Positions 26,065 through 38,898 of a stretch of 64,000 nt of DNA are shown piece after piece (positions within the stretch are counted from its first letter, which is position 1; each line of letters opens with the position of its first letter). The DNA lies in NCBI GenBank assembly GCA_026874595.1, contig CM049307.1, positions 8,887,579 to 8,951,578 on the forward strand. Direction: 5' to 3'. The position numbers and the translations under genes were made by a program. The notes beneath the pieces are model-generated. The model was not told the origin of the DNA, made no database searches, and worked only from the letters and a program-made list of their open reading frames with translations. The DNA is from Sipunculus nudus (Eukaryota; Annelida; Sipuncula; Golfingiida; Sipunculidae).

Positions 26065-27385
26065 TTAGCTCATCTGACAATAAGTCATCTGAGCTATAAT
26101 GATTGTCCTTTGTCCGTCGTCCTGCTGGCCGGACATTAACAATGCATGTTTTAAAGCCGTTAGAATTACAAATCCAAAATTCTACATACAGTTCAGTGTC
26201 CAGAAGTTCTCCTACCAAACAGAAAACTGGGTCACTGCGACTTCCTTCCTTTGAGAAATTAAGGAAAAACCTTCATTTCAAGTAAAAACCTGTTGTTGCA
26301 CTTGAAAACTGCCTACTATGAAAACCACAGATGTTCATGTATTCATGTTTGAAATAACCATTCCTGCATTTATATTTTCTTTGTACATCTCAGAAATTAG
26401 GTCAGTATTGCATAAATTGTTGAAGTTATGGGATCAAACATAATGCACTTTATAAAAAATCAGGAAATATATTTACTACCCCAACAAAATAATTGTTGAA
26501 GCTGGAGCCTCTTTTTCGAAGGTTATATTTTAAATTATCAGGATTTAATTGTATACTAAAAATCAGATCAGAATTTCATAATTTTTTAAAGTTATTAGTA
26601 TAACTGTAAAATCAGTACCTAAAATTTGGCCCAACTTTGATCATGTCGCCTTTTTTTTCTATAAGCAAATTTGATTTAATTTTCACAGTATGTATAGATA
26701 AGGATTTAATCTCTGGAAAATCTGAAATTTGAAAATAAAAGCTAAAAAATTGGGCTAGAAATTGAATTTTTACTGGAAGCCCTATGCTATTAATTGACAA
26801 TGTCAGTCCCCAGGCAGCCCACTTCTGACCACTTCAGATTTGCCTGGGTGACCTAATTAGTTATAATGCAACCCTGGTTGAGCAACCCTTCTGTCACAGG
26901 TGTACAGTAATTCTCATATTACCCCCACCCCCTCCCTTTCCCCTGCCTGCCCACACACACGGCAATATTCACCAAGTGTAATGCAATAATTGTTATTGTA
27001 TGGACTGTATTTTCTTAATTGTAAAGCTGTTTTCACTCTAATCTGTCAAACTTTGCTTGAGGTAGTAATTCAATGAGTAATCAAGAGGTAATGTAGTATG
27101 TTTAAAGAAATCAATTTCCTTTTAAATAAATTTAACAAATTAAAATATAATTAAACCCATCTGTATGCATAAATTGATAATATATGAACCAAATTATTGA
27201 TAAATAAAGATTCAAATTTATAATTATGAAATCTGAATCAAGTTTTATTTCCAGATATTTATTGTTGTGTTATCAGATATATATTTTTGTGGTAAAAAAA
27301 ATTTAATACATTTGATGCATAATTTGATGTTATCTTACAAAATTAGGGATATATGATGATGCAATTTAGAATTGTGAATCAACTA
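26065..27385 (+). mobile_element. HLE-1 element, 3'-truncated copy
   Basis: Starts ttagctcatctgacaataag then tcatctgagct (imperfect stem-loop) and 'gtccgtcgtcc', then follows the same order of blocks as the copy at 35345: 'aactgggtcactgcgacttc', 'gagaaattaaggaaaaacct', 'atcatgtcgcc', the C-rich block near 26925 and 'gatgatgcaatttagaattg'. Similarity to the other copies is lost after about 27385. A matching 3' end at 29095 might be its displaced terminus. Confidence 0.75.
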
Positions 27386-29094
27386 ATGTGTGGAATTAAT
27401 GCAAGTGTTCTGCAGTCTATATTTTAAGTATATAGCTGTAAATTGTAAAATGTTCAATCTTATAAATGATATATTAGAGCCATGATTAAAATGTTTTGAA
27501 TTTTTATTTGGAAATGTTTTTAGAATTATTAAATAGATCAACAAATTTTTCGTTGGTAAAACCCCTTTCATAAAACTAAAAAAAAAATCAGTTTTTTTTC
27601 CGTATTGCATTTTTAAATAGTTTCAGGTCACACTTTCATGTATAACACAGTGCAATATTTACTTATCAGATTTAGTTTATTTTCATTATGCTCTTTAAAC
27701 AGCGCTTTACCTATAGGCTTACTACCTATATTGTAAGTGCTGTTTGTTTTGACCTTGTATCCTGTATCTCTACACCAGAGGGGAGCACTTGGTGACTGTA
27801 TTTTGGTCCAATCATGTGAGACCTGATGCTAGAAGACACAACCTCTATGACTGGTTGAAATGGTCAAATGATTAATAAATAGCAAATATAATGCTGTTGG
27901 CAAAATCTTTTTAGCAACTGTGTATGAGCTAGACCACAAACTTTATCCATAAATATTTGTGGTCCTCTTGACTGCGTATAAGCAATGCCTGATATGTGAC
28001 ACACAACTGATGTGACAAGCAATCAACATAATTAACAGGACGTGTTGCAAGCAAACCAGTTTACCAGCCAAACGAGGAATACATGGAGGCAATGTTGTTC
28101 ATTTTGTTTTGAGTGACAGCTCATCGCCCCGACAACCATTTGAACAGGCCACAGGGTCAGAGAGAATGGGCCGACACGTGGTTTGCACAGGTCCTTTTGC
28201 ACATGGGTGCCAGGCTGGTGCGCTGTAATTCAAACAAATTGTAACAACATTGGCTTCGTGCATACCTCGCTGGCTAGTTTCAGTTTTGCTGACAACGGAT
28301 ACATGGCTAAGATAGTCATAATGTCATAATCAAATCAGTTGATGATGCGAGAACGCAGAGGGAGCCATTAAAATTAGACTGTCCTTTACTAAGAGTAACC
28401 ATAAAATTGACATCAAGCTGCACTTGAAGCTCAGCTTTTTGCGGAGCCATGATGCCTGTCAAGTGTTTGTTAACTGGCATTTGGTTGGCTGCTAGTCGCA
28501 TCATATGCACAATGTTTTGCAGCAGACAGAGACCACAACCTGGTGTCTAAGTGTATCATAAACGGTCAAACCAGGCAGCAGGAAAGTCAGTAAGTTCTTT
28601 AGAAGTGCAAGATTTCCTCTGCATCGAGAGCGTATATGTCGAAAATTTTAATTTTTTACAGCATTTTATATAAGTGAATAAATTGTGTATTTTTATACTT
28701 CAGCTAATCTGCACTTTCTTCCTTATTCTATAATTGACAGGTGGAGTGGTTATTTTGACAGGTGGAGTGGTTATTTTGACAGGTGGAGTGGTTATTTTGA
28801 CAGGTGGAGTGGTTATTTTATGCACATATTACTGTCACACAGCTAAAATACTGATACTTGATACTTGATATTTAATCATGAGAGGCTTCTGCTTCTTTGA
28901 CATAGTTTGTTTAAGTGCACAGTATAAGTTTTGCAAACATATTTTAGTATTTGGTATATATTTAGTATTTCCTCTTAGCTTTTCAAGTGCTAATTTATAT
29001 TAAAAAAAAAGAAAAGAAAAAAAAAGTTTTTTTGCATTTGCTAAAATTAAAAAAAAAAACAATCAGCTCTATCTTGCATTTGCTAATTTTTTTT
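27386..29094. other. Intergenic DNA with a non-repeat, normal-complexity block
   Basis: The block 28000-28570 has higher GC and complexity than all flanking DNA, with no ORF of note and no resemblance to the repeat families here. It could be an enhancer or an old exon cluster; I cannot decide. The rest is AT-rich. Confidence 0.45.
28736..28819. repeat. 21-bp tandem repeat, four perfect copies
   Basis: Unit gacaggtggagtggttatttt repeated exactly four times. Perfect identity suggests recent expansion. Each unit holds a CAGGTG E-box. Confidence 0.95.
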
Positions 29095-29133
29095 TAAATC
29101 AGCTGAGCGCTGTGACCCATGGGTCCCTTATTC
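29095..29133 (+). mobile_element. HLE-1 3' terminus
   Basis: atcagctgagcgctgtgacc then catgggtccctta: the terminal inverted block plus GACCCATGGGTC palindrome seen at the ends of the full copies. Confidence 0.6.
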
Positions 29134-29306
29134 ATTATCACAGTGATGATATAGACAGATGTAGAAAGGAGACATGATATACCCATAAAAATCCCTGACT
29201 ATTAGATTTTGTTAGATCTGACCAGTAAAGAGTTATAATATCATAATCCTTTTACCCAAGGTATCCACATCACTTCTTTATTGACTAGGTATACATACAC
29301 CTTTTT

Positions 29307-31164
29307 ATGCCCCCGCCACAAAGTGGCCTGGGCATATAGTTTTACACATGTCCGTCATTCCGTCATTCCGTCATTCCAAAATCAAACAGTTGTACGGACT
29401 TTTTTTCGCAATGCCTGCAGATATTGGCCTGATTTTTTGTGTGTGGGCAGATAATGACCAGTTACAGATTGAGTTCGCGTTTCATCCCAGTTGACCTACT
29501 TTTGAGCGTTTTACGGCTCCTAAACTTAGAAAATTTAATGAAAAATAGAAATTTTCATGACAAATACACATGTACAGACTTTTTTCGCAATGCTTGCAGA
29601 TATTGGCCTGATTTTTGATGTGTGGGCAGATAATGACCAGTTACAGATCGAGTTCGCGTTTCGTCCCGATTGACCTACTTTTGGGCGTTTTACGGCTCCT
29701 AAACTTAGAAAATTTCATGAAAAATAGAAATTTTCATGACAAATACACATGTACGGACTTTTTTTCGCAATGCCTGCAGATATTGGCCTGATTTTTGGTG
29801 TGTGAGCAGATAATTACCAGTTACAGATCGAGTTCGCGTTTCGTCCTGGTTGACCTACTTTTGACCGTTTTACGGCTCCTAAACTAAGAAAAATTCATGA
29901 AAAATAGAAATTTTCATGACAAATACACATGTACGGACTTTTTTTCGCAATGCCTGCAGATATTGGCCTGATTTTTGGTGTGTGGACAGATAATGACCAG
30001 TTACAGATTGAGTTCGCGTTTCGTCCCGGTTGACCTACTTTTGACCTTTTTACGGCTCCTAAACTCAGAAAAATTCATGAAAAATAGAAATTTTCATGAC
30101 AAATACACATGTACAGTTGTTTTTAGCCCTCAGCTCATAGGCTGATGGGCTATTGTCGTCACCCAAGGTGTCCGTCTGTCCATCTGTCTGTCCGGTGTAT
30201 GTCAGTCTGTCCGTCCGTTCCGTGTCTGTTAACTTTTACCTTGTGAGCGGGATATCTCTAAAAGGATTCACCGTTGAAGATGTATATCAATAAAATCTCG
30301 GTCATGTTCGAAGATGGGTGACCTTGACCCATTTTTCTACATTTAAGAGCTGATTATAGAAAAACACTCAGAAGTTTATATCTCAGGAACCATTGTGTGG
30401 AGTTTCACAAAACTTACTATGATCATTGGGACTGATGGTCTGTATGTGCTGCACAATTTTGGTGGCGCCACCTGAAATTTCAGATTTTTTAATGAAATTT
30501 TATCTGATTTTTCAATTTTGGCCTTTTGTGCAGGATATCTCCAAAGGTATACAACACAGGAACTTCATTTCTTCAGTGTTTTTGCATTATATTTACAAAA
30601 TCTTGGTCAAGTTCAAGATGGGTGATCTTGACCTACTTTTCAAGCTCACAGAGCTTAGTATAGAAAAAAACTTAGGAGCTTATTTCTCAGGAAGCATTTG
30701 GTGGATTGTTATGAAACATGGTATATACCTCTCCAATTTAAATTTATAAATGATTATCAACTTTTGCTAATATTCTAGTTTCGCAATGCAATGCTTACAG
30801 ATACTGGCATAATGTTTGGTCTGTGGGCGCATAATGACCACTTACAGATCGAGTTCGCGTTTCATCCCAGTTAACCTATTTTTCACCATATGACAGATCC
30901 TGAACATCGAAAATTTCATGAAAGACAGAAATTTTTATGAACAATGCACATGTATGGACTTTATTTCACAATGCCTGCAGATACTGGCCTGATTTTTGGT
31001 GTGTTGCTTGATAATGACCCTTTACAGATCAAGTTTGCATTTTGCCCTTGGTGACCTACTTTTAACCATACAACACTTCCTGAACTTAAAAAATTTTACA
31101 AAATTTAACAAATGTTTCTAATTTGCCCCAGGCGGGGGCATTCGTGTCGTTCCGACACATCTAG
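29307..31164 (+). mobile_element. HLE-2 Helitron-like element with 180-bp core repeats
   Basis: The 5' end carries tatgcccccgccac...gggcata; the 3' end carries the inverse, ggcgggggcat, then a perfect hairpin (gtgtcg ttc cgacac) and CTAG followed by TTT. The core has four ~180-bp tandem units (starting near 29392, 29572, 29751 and 29931, 80-95% alike) and two more diverged units (about 30781 and 30960) on the far side of a nested insertion. Subterminal inverted repeats, core minisatellite and 3' hairpin match Helentron-associated (HINE/pearl-type) non-autonomous elements. No Rep/helicase coding sequence is present. Confidence 0.85.
30119..30778 (+). mobile_element. HLE-3 element nested in HLE-2
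   Basis: Begins with a stem-loop (agccctcagctcataggctg then atgggct) and CCGT/TGTC tetranucleotides. It has two diverged ~300-bp core units with 'gagcgggatatctctaaa' / 'tgcaggatatctccaaa' and 'agatgggtgaccttgaccc' / 'agatgggtgatcttgacct', one ggtggcgccacc palindrome, and ends near ctag at 30775. It splits the 180-bp array of HLE-2, so it inserted later. Confidence 0.7.
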
Positions 31165-31321
31165 TTTAAATTAAATTATTGAATCAAAATAGGAAACAAT
31201 GCAAGATTTAACTTGCTTCACCATTCAGTGACAATTTGGACAACCTGCACAAATTTCATCATTCCCAGGTCTCAAATTCACTCTCTACTCAACTCTTGAA
31301 AATCTTTCAGCTCTTATTTTA

Positions 31322-31456
31322 AGTCCCCCACCATAAGGAGGGAGGAACACTAAAATGGTCTGCTGTCTGTCTGTAGGTCTGTCCTGCCCCATCACTGATG
31401 TCACACTTTCCTAGTTAAACATATGGTGGGGGACAATTTGTGCCTCTGGGCCTTGT
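31322..31456 (+). mobile_element. HLE-5 short element, copy 2
   Basis: Perfect subterminal inverted repeat: gtcccccacc near the start and ggtgggggac near the end, then a small hairpin (tgcctctgggc) and cttgt. About 135 bp; the middle matches copy 1 at 20856. Confidence 0.75.
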
Positions 31457-31548
31457 ACAACAATTTAAATCTTATCAATTTCAGCAGGTTTTTGTTATTT
31501 ATTTGTGTGTGCACTAATAAATTATACTGCAACAGAGAAGTAGTTGGG

Positions 31549-31579
<31 letters not shown>

Positions 31580-31705
31580 AGGAGAGAGGGGATTTTGGGC
31601 ATTGATGGACACAGGAATAAGTTTTTGAGGGAAATGTTCATTCTATTTGTGTGTTTGTGTATTTGCACATTGAAGCTGTATCTGAGATTTGATGCAGTGA
31701 AATAC

Positions 31706-31756
<51 letters not shown>

Positions 31757-34258
31757 TTTTAAGGCAACATTCTCCAAGAAACATTATCCAAGCCCTTGCA
31801 TAGAGTATTAGATTTCATGAAATTATCCCTAGATACTAGTATGAATAAAATCTGATACTGTTCATCTACTTACTTATCTACAGCAAAGACAGTCCTGAGT
31901 CTATTTAACCCTAAGGTAATCTCAGGTATGGACAGTTATTATTCCATGCTATCATAGACTGGTCTAAATACTTGCACAAATAGACTTTTGGGGACAGTGT
32001 TTTATGAACAAATAATTTCTCCACACAGTTGAGATAACTTAGGTTTTTATGGTTAAATAAATTAAATCTTATTTGATGTCTCATTTATGAAGCTGTATTC
32101 TCTTTAATTTTAACCTTTTCCTATTATATACTGCAGATTTGCACCTTGGTGAATATTCAGCCAGCCATAGTATAAAGATGTTATGTTAGTCGGACAGAAT
32201 TGACTCTTGGGACAGTTTGACAGTAATGGTCGTGCTACTTAGCTTAAACTTGCTGCCTGTCATGTCTAGTTATGGCCTTAATCCTTTTTTTTAGGCATCA
32301 CTCTAGGGAAATCAGTGCAACGGTTGCCCCAATCATGATCCGATCGTTCCCCAGCTAGTGCCAGGTGGTCGCCTGGACTGGGTGTGTAGAAAAAAATGCA
32401 CTGTTTGTGCTTAAAGAGAAACATTGCATTTTTTAACTGTTTGCATTTCTGTGATTGCTTCTAGCTTTTTTTGAAGTTGTCAAAAAGAGACTCCCTTTTT
32501 CTTTAACATTTAATCAAGTTTATGCTACACTCTTAAGAAAAAATGCTGATTATTTGCTTGATGTTTGATGATGTTGGGATTTTAAAGTGAGTTAAAGTGA
32601 GATTGTAAGTTATTTTCCGTGTCATATGTGAGTAAGACATCACTGTAGTTGTACTATTTATTGAGGGTACTTATTTTACAAAGCATTTTAACTCCATGTA
32701 TGAATCCAATGAACAAATTAGATTGTCAGAGGCTGTCCAGTGATCAAACTTTCCATACATTTTCCTATTTTGTCCAAGTCCTATTTTTGCTACTTTTTCT
32801 AAAATTACCTAACTTTTCTAATTTTTTTGTTTTTCTTTGTAACTTGTGGTCTCACAATGTTGTGGTTTGCTGTAAGAATGTGCTTGTTGTATTATAAGTA
32901 AATGGGTATGGGCACTTTTGAGCACAAAATGATCACAAAAATGCAGGTACTACCTGAACACCTTTTAAAAATTAGTTCTTAATAATATCACATTCTCAAT
33001 AGTACAATTTTACAGTCATTCATCAAGACTAAGCAGGAACAATTTTGTGTAGTGTTTCAAAACTATTTTCATCCTTCTTTTTCATTCATTGTCCAATTTT
33101 TGTCTTCTTTCATCTATATTTCCATGGTCCTACTAATTCTGCATTTCCATTCCAAATTTGGTCATACTTTTTCCTACAAAAGTATACTTGGCGGCCTGGA
33201 TTTTTGTCACACAGTCTTCCACTCTCATGTTATGTTCTCTGGTTAATAGATAAAAAGTATTAACTCAAATATTAATGAATATTACCATCTCATCCTGTTA
33301 GGCAGGGCATTTTGTAGGTTAAGTCATGAACGTTGTACACATCAGTGGACAACTGGTAAATTTCTTCCTTGGGATAATAGGTGTATTTATATTTATTTAA
33401 ATTTCCCAAACTTCATTGAACAGATTGTGAATGCTCACCTGACCTGGACCTTGGATATTATAAACCTTACTGACTGTAATTACCTGAATGTCATATGTAA
33501 TTATTTGAAGGGGAAATCAACTGATCTCTCCCCTTATTTAATCAGTTCAGTAACTGATATATTTCCTCTCCTGTAATCAGGACTCCCAGGTTACTTAATT
33601 TACTAATTAAGGTATATGAAAGTTTAGAATGTTACTTTTAATTGGTGTCAACTGGGTGATCACATAACATTATAAAATATAATGGGAAACAGATAATGCT
33701 TTTGGTCATAATTAGAATTGCCTACATCAGTTTAACTGGTCTCCATGTAAACCTGATCCATGATATATTGTTTATCATAGGCAGCCAGCCAGGGATAAAT
33801 TGTATCAGCACATTTATTTTAATTGTAAAAGAATTTCAAATTGTCACTTAATCACCAGAGTTAGCTTTAATCAATGAGGGTATGAGGTATATATAAAAAT
33901 AAATATGGCTAGGAGAAAAAAAAGAAGCAACTGAAATAATTATAGAGAGGTATGGGGTCACTTATCGTATAATTTTATAATTTTGTCACTTATGCTCTTG
34001 AATTAATATTGGTCCACACAGAATATATTTCAATAATATTTTGTGGTTATCTAATTCAAAGACATTTGATAGTGTTATCTCTGTCAAGGGGTGAGGCCTA
34101 TGTATTTAACAGCTTAACTTCTTTGTTTGTCTGATTGGTTTTTTTTTGTCTGTTAGCAACCTTTCTCAAAAAGCTATTAAAGGATTTTGATGCAATTTTC
34201 AGGATAGCAGGGCAGTGATACAAGGAACAACTTATTAAAATTTTGGGATGATTCGGGC
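31457..34258. other. Unassigned intergenic DNA with microsatellites
   Basis: Holds a poly-G run (31561-31579) and an (ATT)n tract (31707-31755). A short GC-rich patch at 32300-32390 looks like a fragment of an older repeat. No gene recognised. Confidence 0.5.
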
Positions 34259-35146
34259 TAGTGGTGGGCCGATATCGAGTTTTATTGAAAGTCAGTCGGT
34301 TTGCTGTCACTTTCAATCGCTTGATTACCAAAGACAACTATCGATTACATCATAATAATGATTGTTTATTTTCCAGAATGCCTTTATGTCATAGGCAAAA
34401 ATTATTCTTCCATTTTTTACCACATTCCATGCTTCAAATAATGAGTCTGTGTTCCCAAATAACTTCAATATGTAACTGAATATGACACGGTAGATGCGAG
34501 AACGGAGGACTTATTAAACTTATTATCTGTTAACTTGCAGGGAGCTACAGAATTAGCAGAGAGTTTTCTAACGAGATGTTCATTGCAAAATATAGGGGGG
34601 GGGATGGCATTAAAATACTCCATAAATTCTCCAGGTCTATGCCAATTTTGCGAGACTCTCTTAGAAATAATCTATTCAACCGATAACTTAGGCCGTCCTT
34701 AAATAATTGGGGCCAACCCGGCCTGTCGAGTATTTGGATTTCAGACTTTTTTTTTTGGACTAGTTTGCAATTTATTTTTTTCGTATGATCTGCCCCAAGC
34801 ACACCTTGGCCCATAAAATCTGCCTTCATGTGCTAGAAAAACAGCCCCTCTATAGGCCTAACATTCTTAGATGCTCTTAATTCCCATAATGAAAGATGTT
34901 ACCCGACGTTGCCGATCGTTTAATTTGATCCTAAAAATTAGTCTGATTGTTTCTTTATATGTGGAAGGATCGTTACACTCGTGCGCGAGAGAAGAATACT
35001 TGCCGGGGAAACACAGGTACAGTTTCACAGATAATTGCATATTTCTTTAATAATTGCATATATTTGTCTGAACCGATTAATAATCGATCATCAATCAGTT
35101 TGCTCAAACCGATGATCAATTATGAAAAAAGAACCGACTCCCACTA
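34259..35146. mobile_element. Possible non-autonomous hAT-like element
   Basis: Left end TAGTGGTGGGCCGATATCGA resembles the TAGGGGTGGGCGATA-type ends of many hAT elements. The right end, read inverted, is TAGTGGGAGTCGGTTC, an imperfect match. Several 'cgat/atcg' runs lie near both ends. I could not find a clean 8-bp target duplication, and no transposase frame is present. Confidence 0.4.
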
Positions 35147-35344
35147 CTTCTTCAGGCCATCATCTTGATCCAGGAATTTTTAAGGAAAAATGATGCATAT
35201 CTGACAATGCCATATCAGGGTAATGAACTGCCTTGGCAGAGATTTTCACTCTCTAAATGCTAATTTCTAGTTGAAAGGTGATGCATTAACTGAATTAATG
35301 ATTCCTAATTAAGTAAGGCCATGGAAAACATTTTGTTTTAATTT

Positions 35345-37279
35345 TTAGCTCAGCTGACTATAAGTCATCTGAGCTATAGTCGTGGTCCATTGTCCGTCGT
35401 CCGTCCGTCTGTCCGTCCGTCCGTCCGTCCGTCCGTCCGTCCGTCCGTCCGTCCGTCCGTCCGTCCGTCCGTAGATGTGGCACGTTTTGAAACCGTAAGA
35501 CCTAGGAATCCAAAATTCAGCATAATGTTAGATGTCCCCAAGATCTCCTACCAAGCCGAAAACTGGATCTTTGCGACTTCGTTCCTTTGAGAAATTAAGG
35601 AAAAACCTCAATTTTTTATTAAAATCCTATTTTCACACTTCAGGACTGCCTAATATCAAAACCACTCATCTGTTTTTCCTCATATTTACCATAAATATTC
35701 TTCTATATAGTTCCTATGTACATGCAAGAAATTAAGTCTGTTAAGAATAAATTCTTTAAGTTATGGGCCCAAACTTAATGGACTTTGTAAAAAATCAGGA
35801 AAAATATTTACTCACTTAACATGAAAAATTTTGAAACTAGAGTCTGTTTTCCCAAGTATATAACTATGTTTAATTAAGATTCAATTGTTTACCCAAAATT
35901 AGATCTGAATTTTGTAAATTTTTTAAGTAATTAGCATAAAAATAAAATCAGTACCTTAAATTTTGCCCAACTTTGACCATGGCACGTTTTTTTCCTGTAA
36001 GTACCATTGATTTAATTTTCACAGCATGTAAACATAAATATTTAATTTGTTTAAATCTGAAATTTTGAAGTAAAAGCTTGAAAATTAAGCTAGTTATTGA
36101 TTTTTTTCTTGAGGCTCTATTGTAGTCATTTGCTTTGATTACAGATTACAGATGCAGGGTCCTACTCCAGGTCACTGGAAGTCAGCTATGCCAGGGTTTC
36201 TGATTTGTTACAGTCACTGGGGGAGATCCCCTGCTGTGACAGGTGTACAGTTATTCTCATATCACCACCCCAATCACCCCCCCCCCCCCCCAAACACAAC
36301 CCACCAAGTGTTATGCAGTATTGTTATTGTTTTCGCTGTATCTCCTTAATTGTAATGCTGCTTCCACTCTGATATGCAAAAACTTTCCTTGAAAAAGTAA
36401 TTCAAGGTGTAATCCAGAAGATGCAATGTTGTGTAATGTAGCATTTTTAAAGAAATAATTTTCCTTTTAAATGATTTTACCAATCATAATGGAACCCATC
36501 AGTATGCTTAAATTATGATAAAATATGAAGCACATTATGGATAAATAAAGACACAATTAAAAATTGTAAAATCTAAATCAAGTATTTTTTTTAGATATTT
36601 ATTGTTTTGCAGATTTAAAAGATATATTTTTGTGGTAAAAAATAAAGTATGCATGATGTGGTGTTATCTGACAAGATTGAGATTTATGATGATGCAATTG
36701 AGAATTATGAATCAACTTTTATATTCAGATATATATGTTATATTGAAAATGTATAGAAATATAAACTTAAATTAAAAAAAAAATTGATGTGATAAAAAAA
36801 TCAGGATTTATTACAAACATTTGTTCATTATTTTCCTGCATCAGCAGAATTTGAGATCAGGCTTTGTTTGCCATGTTTTATGTTGTTAATTAGTTATATT
36901 TCAACTGTATACATTTCATAAAAAAAAACATATATTTAATAATATATATTATACAAAAAAAAGATTCGATTGAACAAATGTGTAAACTACTGAAATGTCA
37001 ACAGTTAATCGAAAAGCCAACTAATGATCATGGTAATTGTACAGATCATTTGTTCACAAACTGCTCACATGCTTCAGTTTCATCATTAGGAAACACATGG
37101 TCAGGTCACAAAATATTATTTGCAACAATTTCTTGCTCATCAATACAAACCAATCATATAAACCAACCATGGTCTTTATTACCTCTTCCTCTTACACTTT
37201 ATCTCCATTTGATATTATTTTAGATTTTTACCTTCAAGGTTAACTTCAGCTGAGCACAGTGACCCATAGGTCCCTTGTT
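35345..37279 (+). mobile_element. HLE-1 Helitron-like element, full-length copy
   Basis: 5' end: tttagctcagctgac, six-base loop, tcatctgagct stem, then a (CCGT)n microsatellite (35397-35473). 3' end: ttcagctgagcacagtgacc, degenerate GACCCATRGGTC palindrome, ccttgtt. The agctcagctga/tcagctgagc pair forms subterminal inverted repeats. The 1.9-kb body has one core unit (35480-36090) and a C-run near 36276. It has no coding capacity; the 66-67 codon frames near 35390-35735 recur in every copy as part of the repeat. Confidence 0.85.
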
Positions 37280-38534
37280 AATGTTTAAAAATTAATTTGT
37301 TTAGGATTTTCCATCATGTTTTACAGTGTAAGCACAGCAGTGATATATATATTTCCTTATTTCTATCAAGTAATTGTGCTTTAACCTAACCAGAAGCATG
37401 ATTCTGCACAAATTGGCAAACAAGTTCTCAAAACAAAGTGAGTGACAGTTGTGAATATCAGCCCATAACATTAAAGGTCCTGCCTGTCACCTGAACATCA
37501 TACCCCATGGTCTGCTTGTTAACAGTTCTAAAGTTAGTTAAGGCTTTTGGGTCCAAACAGACCAGTTAAAAGGTGCTTATAGTCAGGGAGAGACATTAAC
37601 AGTCAGCAATTTGCCTAGCCTTGGTTCAACAGCTTGTGAGTAATAGTTACCTAAGATTATACTACATGTCCTTTTATATAAAATGCTGTGACTGAGCCCT
37701 CCATGTTGAATTGCATGAGGGATGCAGAGCTTTCTCTAAATAAATGCTTATTTTTCAGACAAACATGTTTTTATATCTGTTTTATAAAGGGGTTGATTAA
37801 GTCACTAAAATATAAACATAGACTGTTTTCTCATATTTCATTTAGAATTTGTGTCAAGAAATTCACCTTAGGTATAGGCTTTCCTTTCAAGTTAATTACA
37901 TTTTTGTCACATCCTGCTTTCTGAACAAAACATCTTGTTCTTAATGACATGCAAAGAAATTACCACCAAAAAGTAGATGGACAAATGCAGTGGAACGGAG
38001 TATAGACTAGAGGGTCCAGTACTGTACATGCCTCATTTCAAGGATTTAAATGCCATTACAGGTTCTACATTATGTATATTAACATCATACCTGCTTCTTA
38101 ACATTTGAATGATTAGCCATATCAAAGGTGTTTATGGTATACCCAGTGGCCTTCTAATTTAAATTATGGCCTCATTACAGGTATTTTCTTGCTCTTAAAC
38201 TTAAAGGGTATTAATATATATGTGCGTGCCATTGTAAAGCTATAAATGACTGTTTCAATTAAATAAAGACAGGAAATGTTAAATGTCCTGTAATTAATTT
38301 TCATCACATGGGCACAACATGGGTGAATTAACAGCATAACTTGCACATTCTTTATTTGGAACCATTTATTATGAACTGCCAAGTTGACAAACAAGTTGAC
38401 TTGCTGTACAGGAGCCCAGTGAATGTGTTCAATATTCATAACATGTATCATTGCACAAAATTCAGTAATACCATATGTAAATTATGGATAGTTAATAAGA
38501 TCATTTTTATAGCTAGTTAATAAGATCATTTACC
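37280..38534. other. Intergenic DNA downstream of the GnRH gene
   Basis: No gene or repeat recognised except a small duplication of 'agttaataagatcatttt' at about 38489-38532. Confidence 0.5.
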
Positions 38535-38550
38535 ATTAACCTTTAGCTTC

Positions 38551-38556
38551 TTTATT
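38551..38556 (-). terminator. Poly(A) signal AATAAA of the GnRH gene
   Basis: On the minus strand ACACAATAAAGAAGC lies about 290 nt after the stop codon, the first canonical AATAAA downstream. Cleavage would fall near 38535, giving a 3' UTR of about 310 nt. Confidence 0.55.
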
Positions 38557-38847
38557 GTGTGATTACCATTTTTTGGCCATAAATAAATCTGTAAATTTGA
38601 ACTCATTTCAGTGACTGAACAAGTAGGATTAGTTCCTTAAGATTCACAGAAGTATTTACACCTTCTTCTTTGCAGTCAGTTGTTGTAAATGAAACTTCAG
38701 ATAAAACACAGCACTTTGTGAGCAGCTTTTGAAAGTATATAATATCCCACAAATAACAGGCACTTCCTATGATGTCACATGCCTGGAAAATCCAGTACCA
38801 TTGGTCAAACACAAGTCATGTGACAGGAAATACTTCCTGCGTCTGCT

Positions 38848-38898
38848 TCACTGCTCTTGAAGCACTTGTCCCCAGTACTTCATTGGCCACATCTTTTT
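38848..38898 (-). CDS. GnRH: GnRH exon 4: C-terminus and stop
   Basis: Acceptor GTTTTTATTTTTCAG on the minus strand, then in phase KKMWPMKYWGQVLQEQ and TGA. An ending of this size, in the right phase after a good pyrimidine tract, and followed by an AATAAA, supports it. A different terminal exon cannot be excluded without cDNA. Confidence 0.7.
   Translation of the reverse strand, partial: KKMWPMKYWGQVLQEQ

Noticed and set aside
32300-32390. Exon-like GC-rich patch after tttttttag
   Set aside because: Stops in two of three plus frames, no donor, and it resembles a repeat fragment more than an exon.
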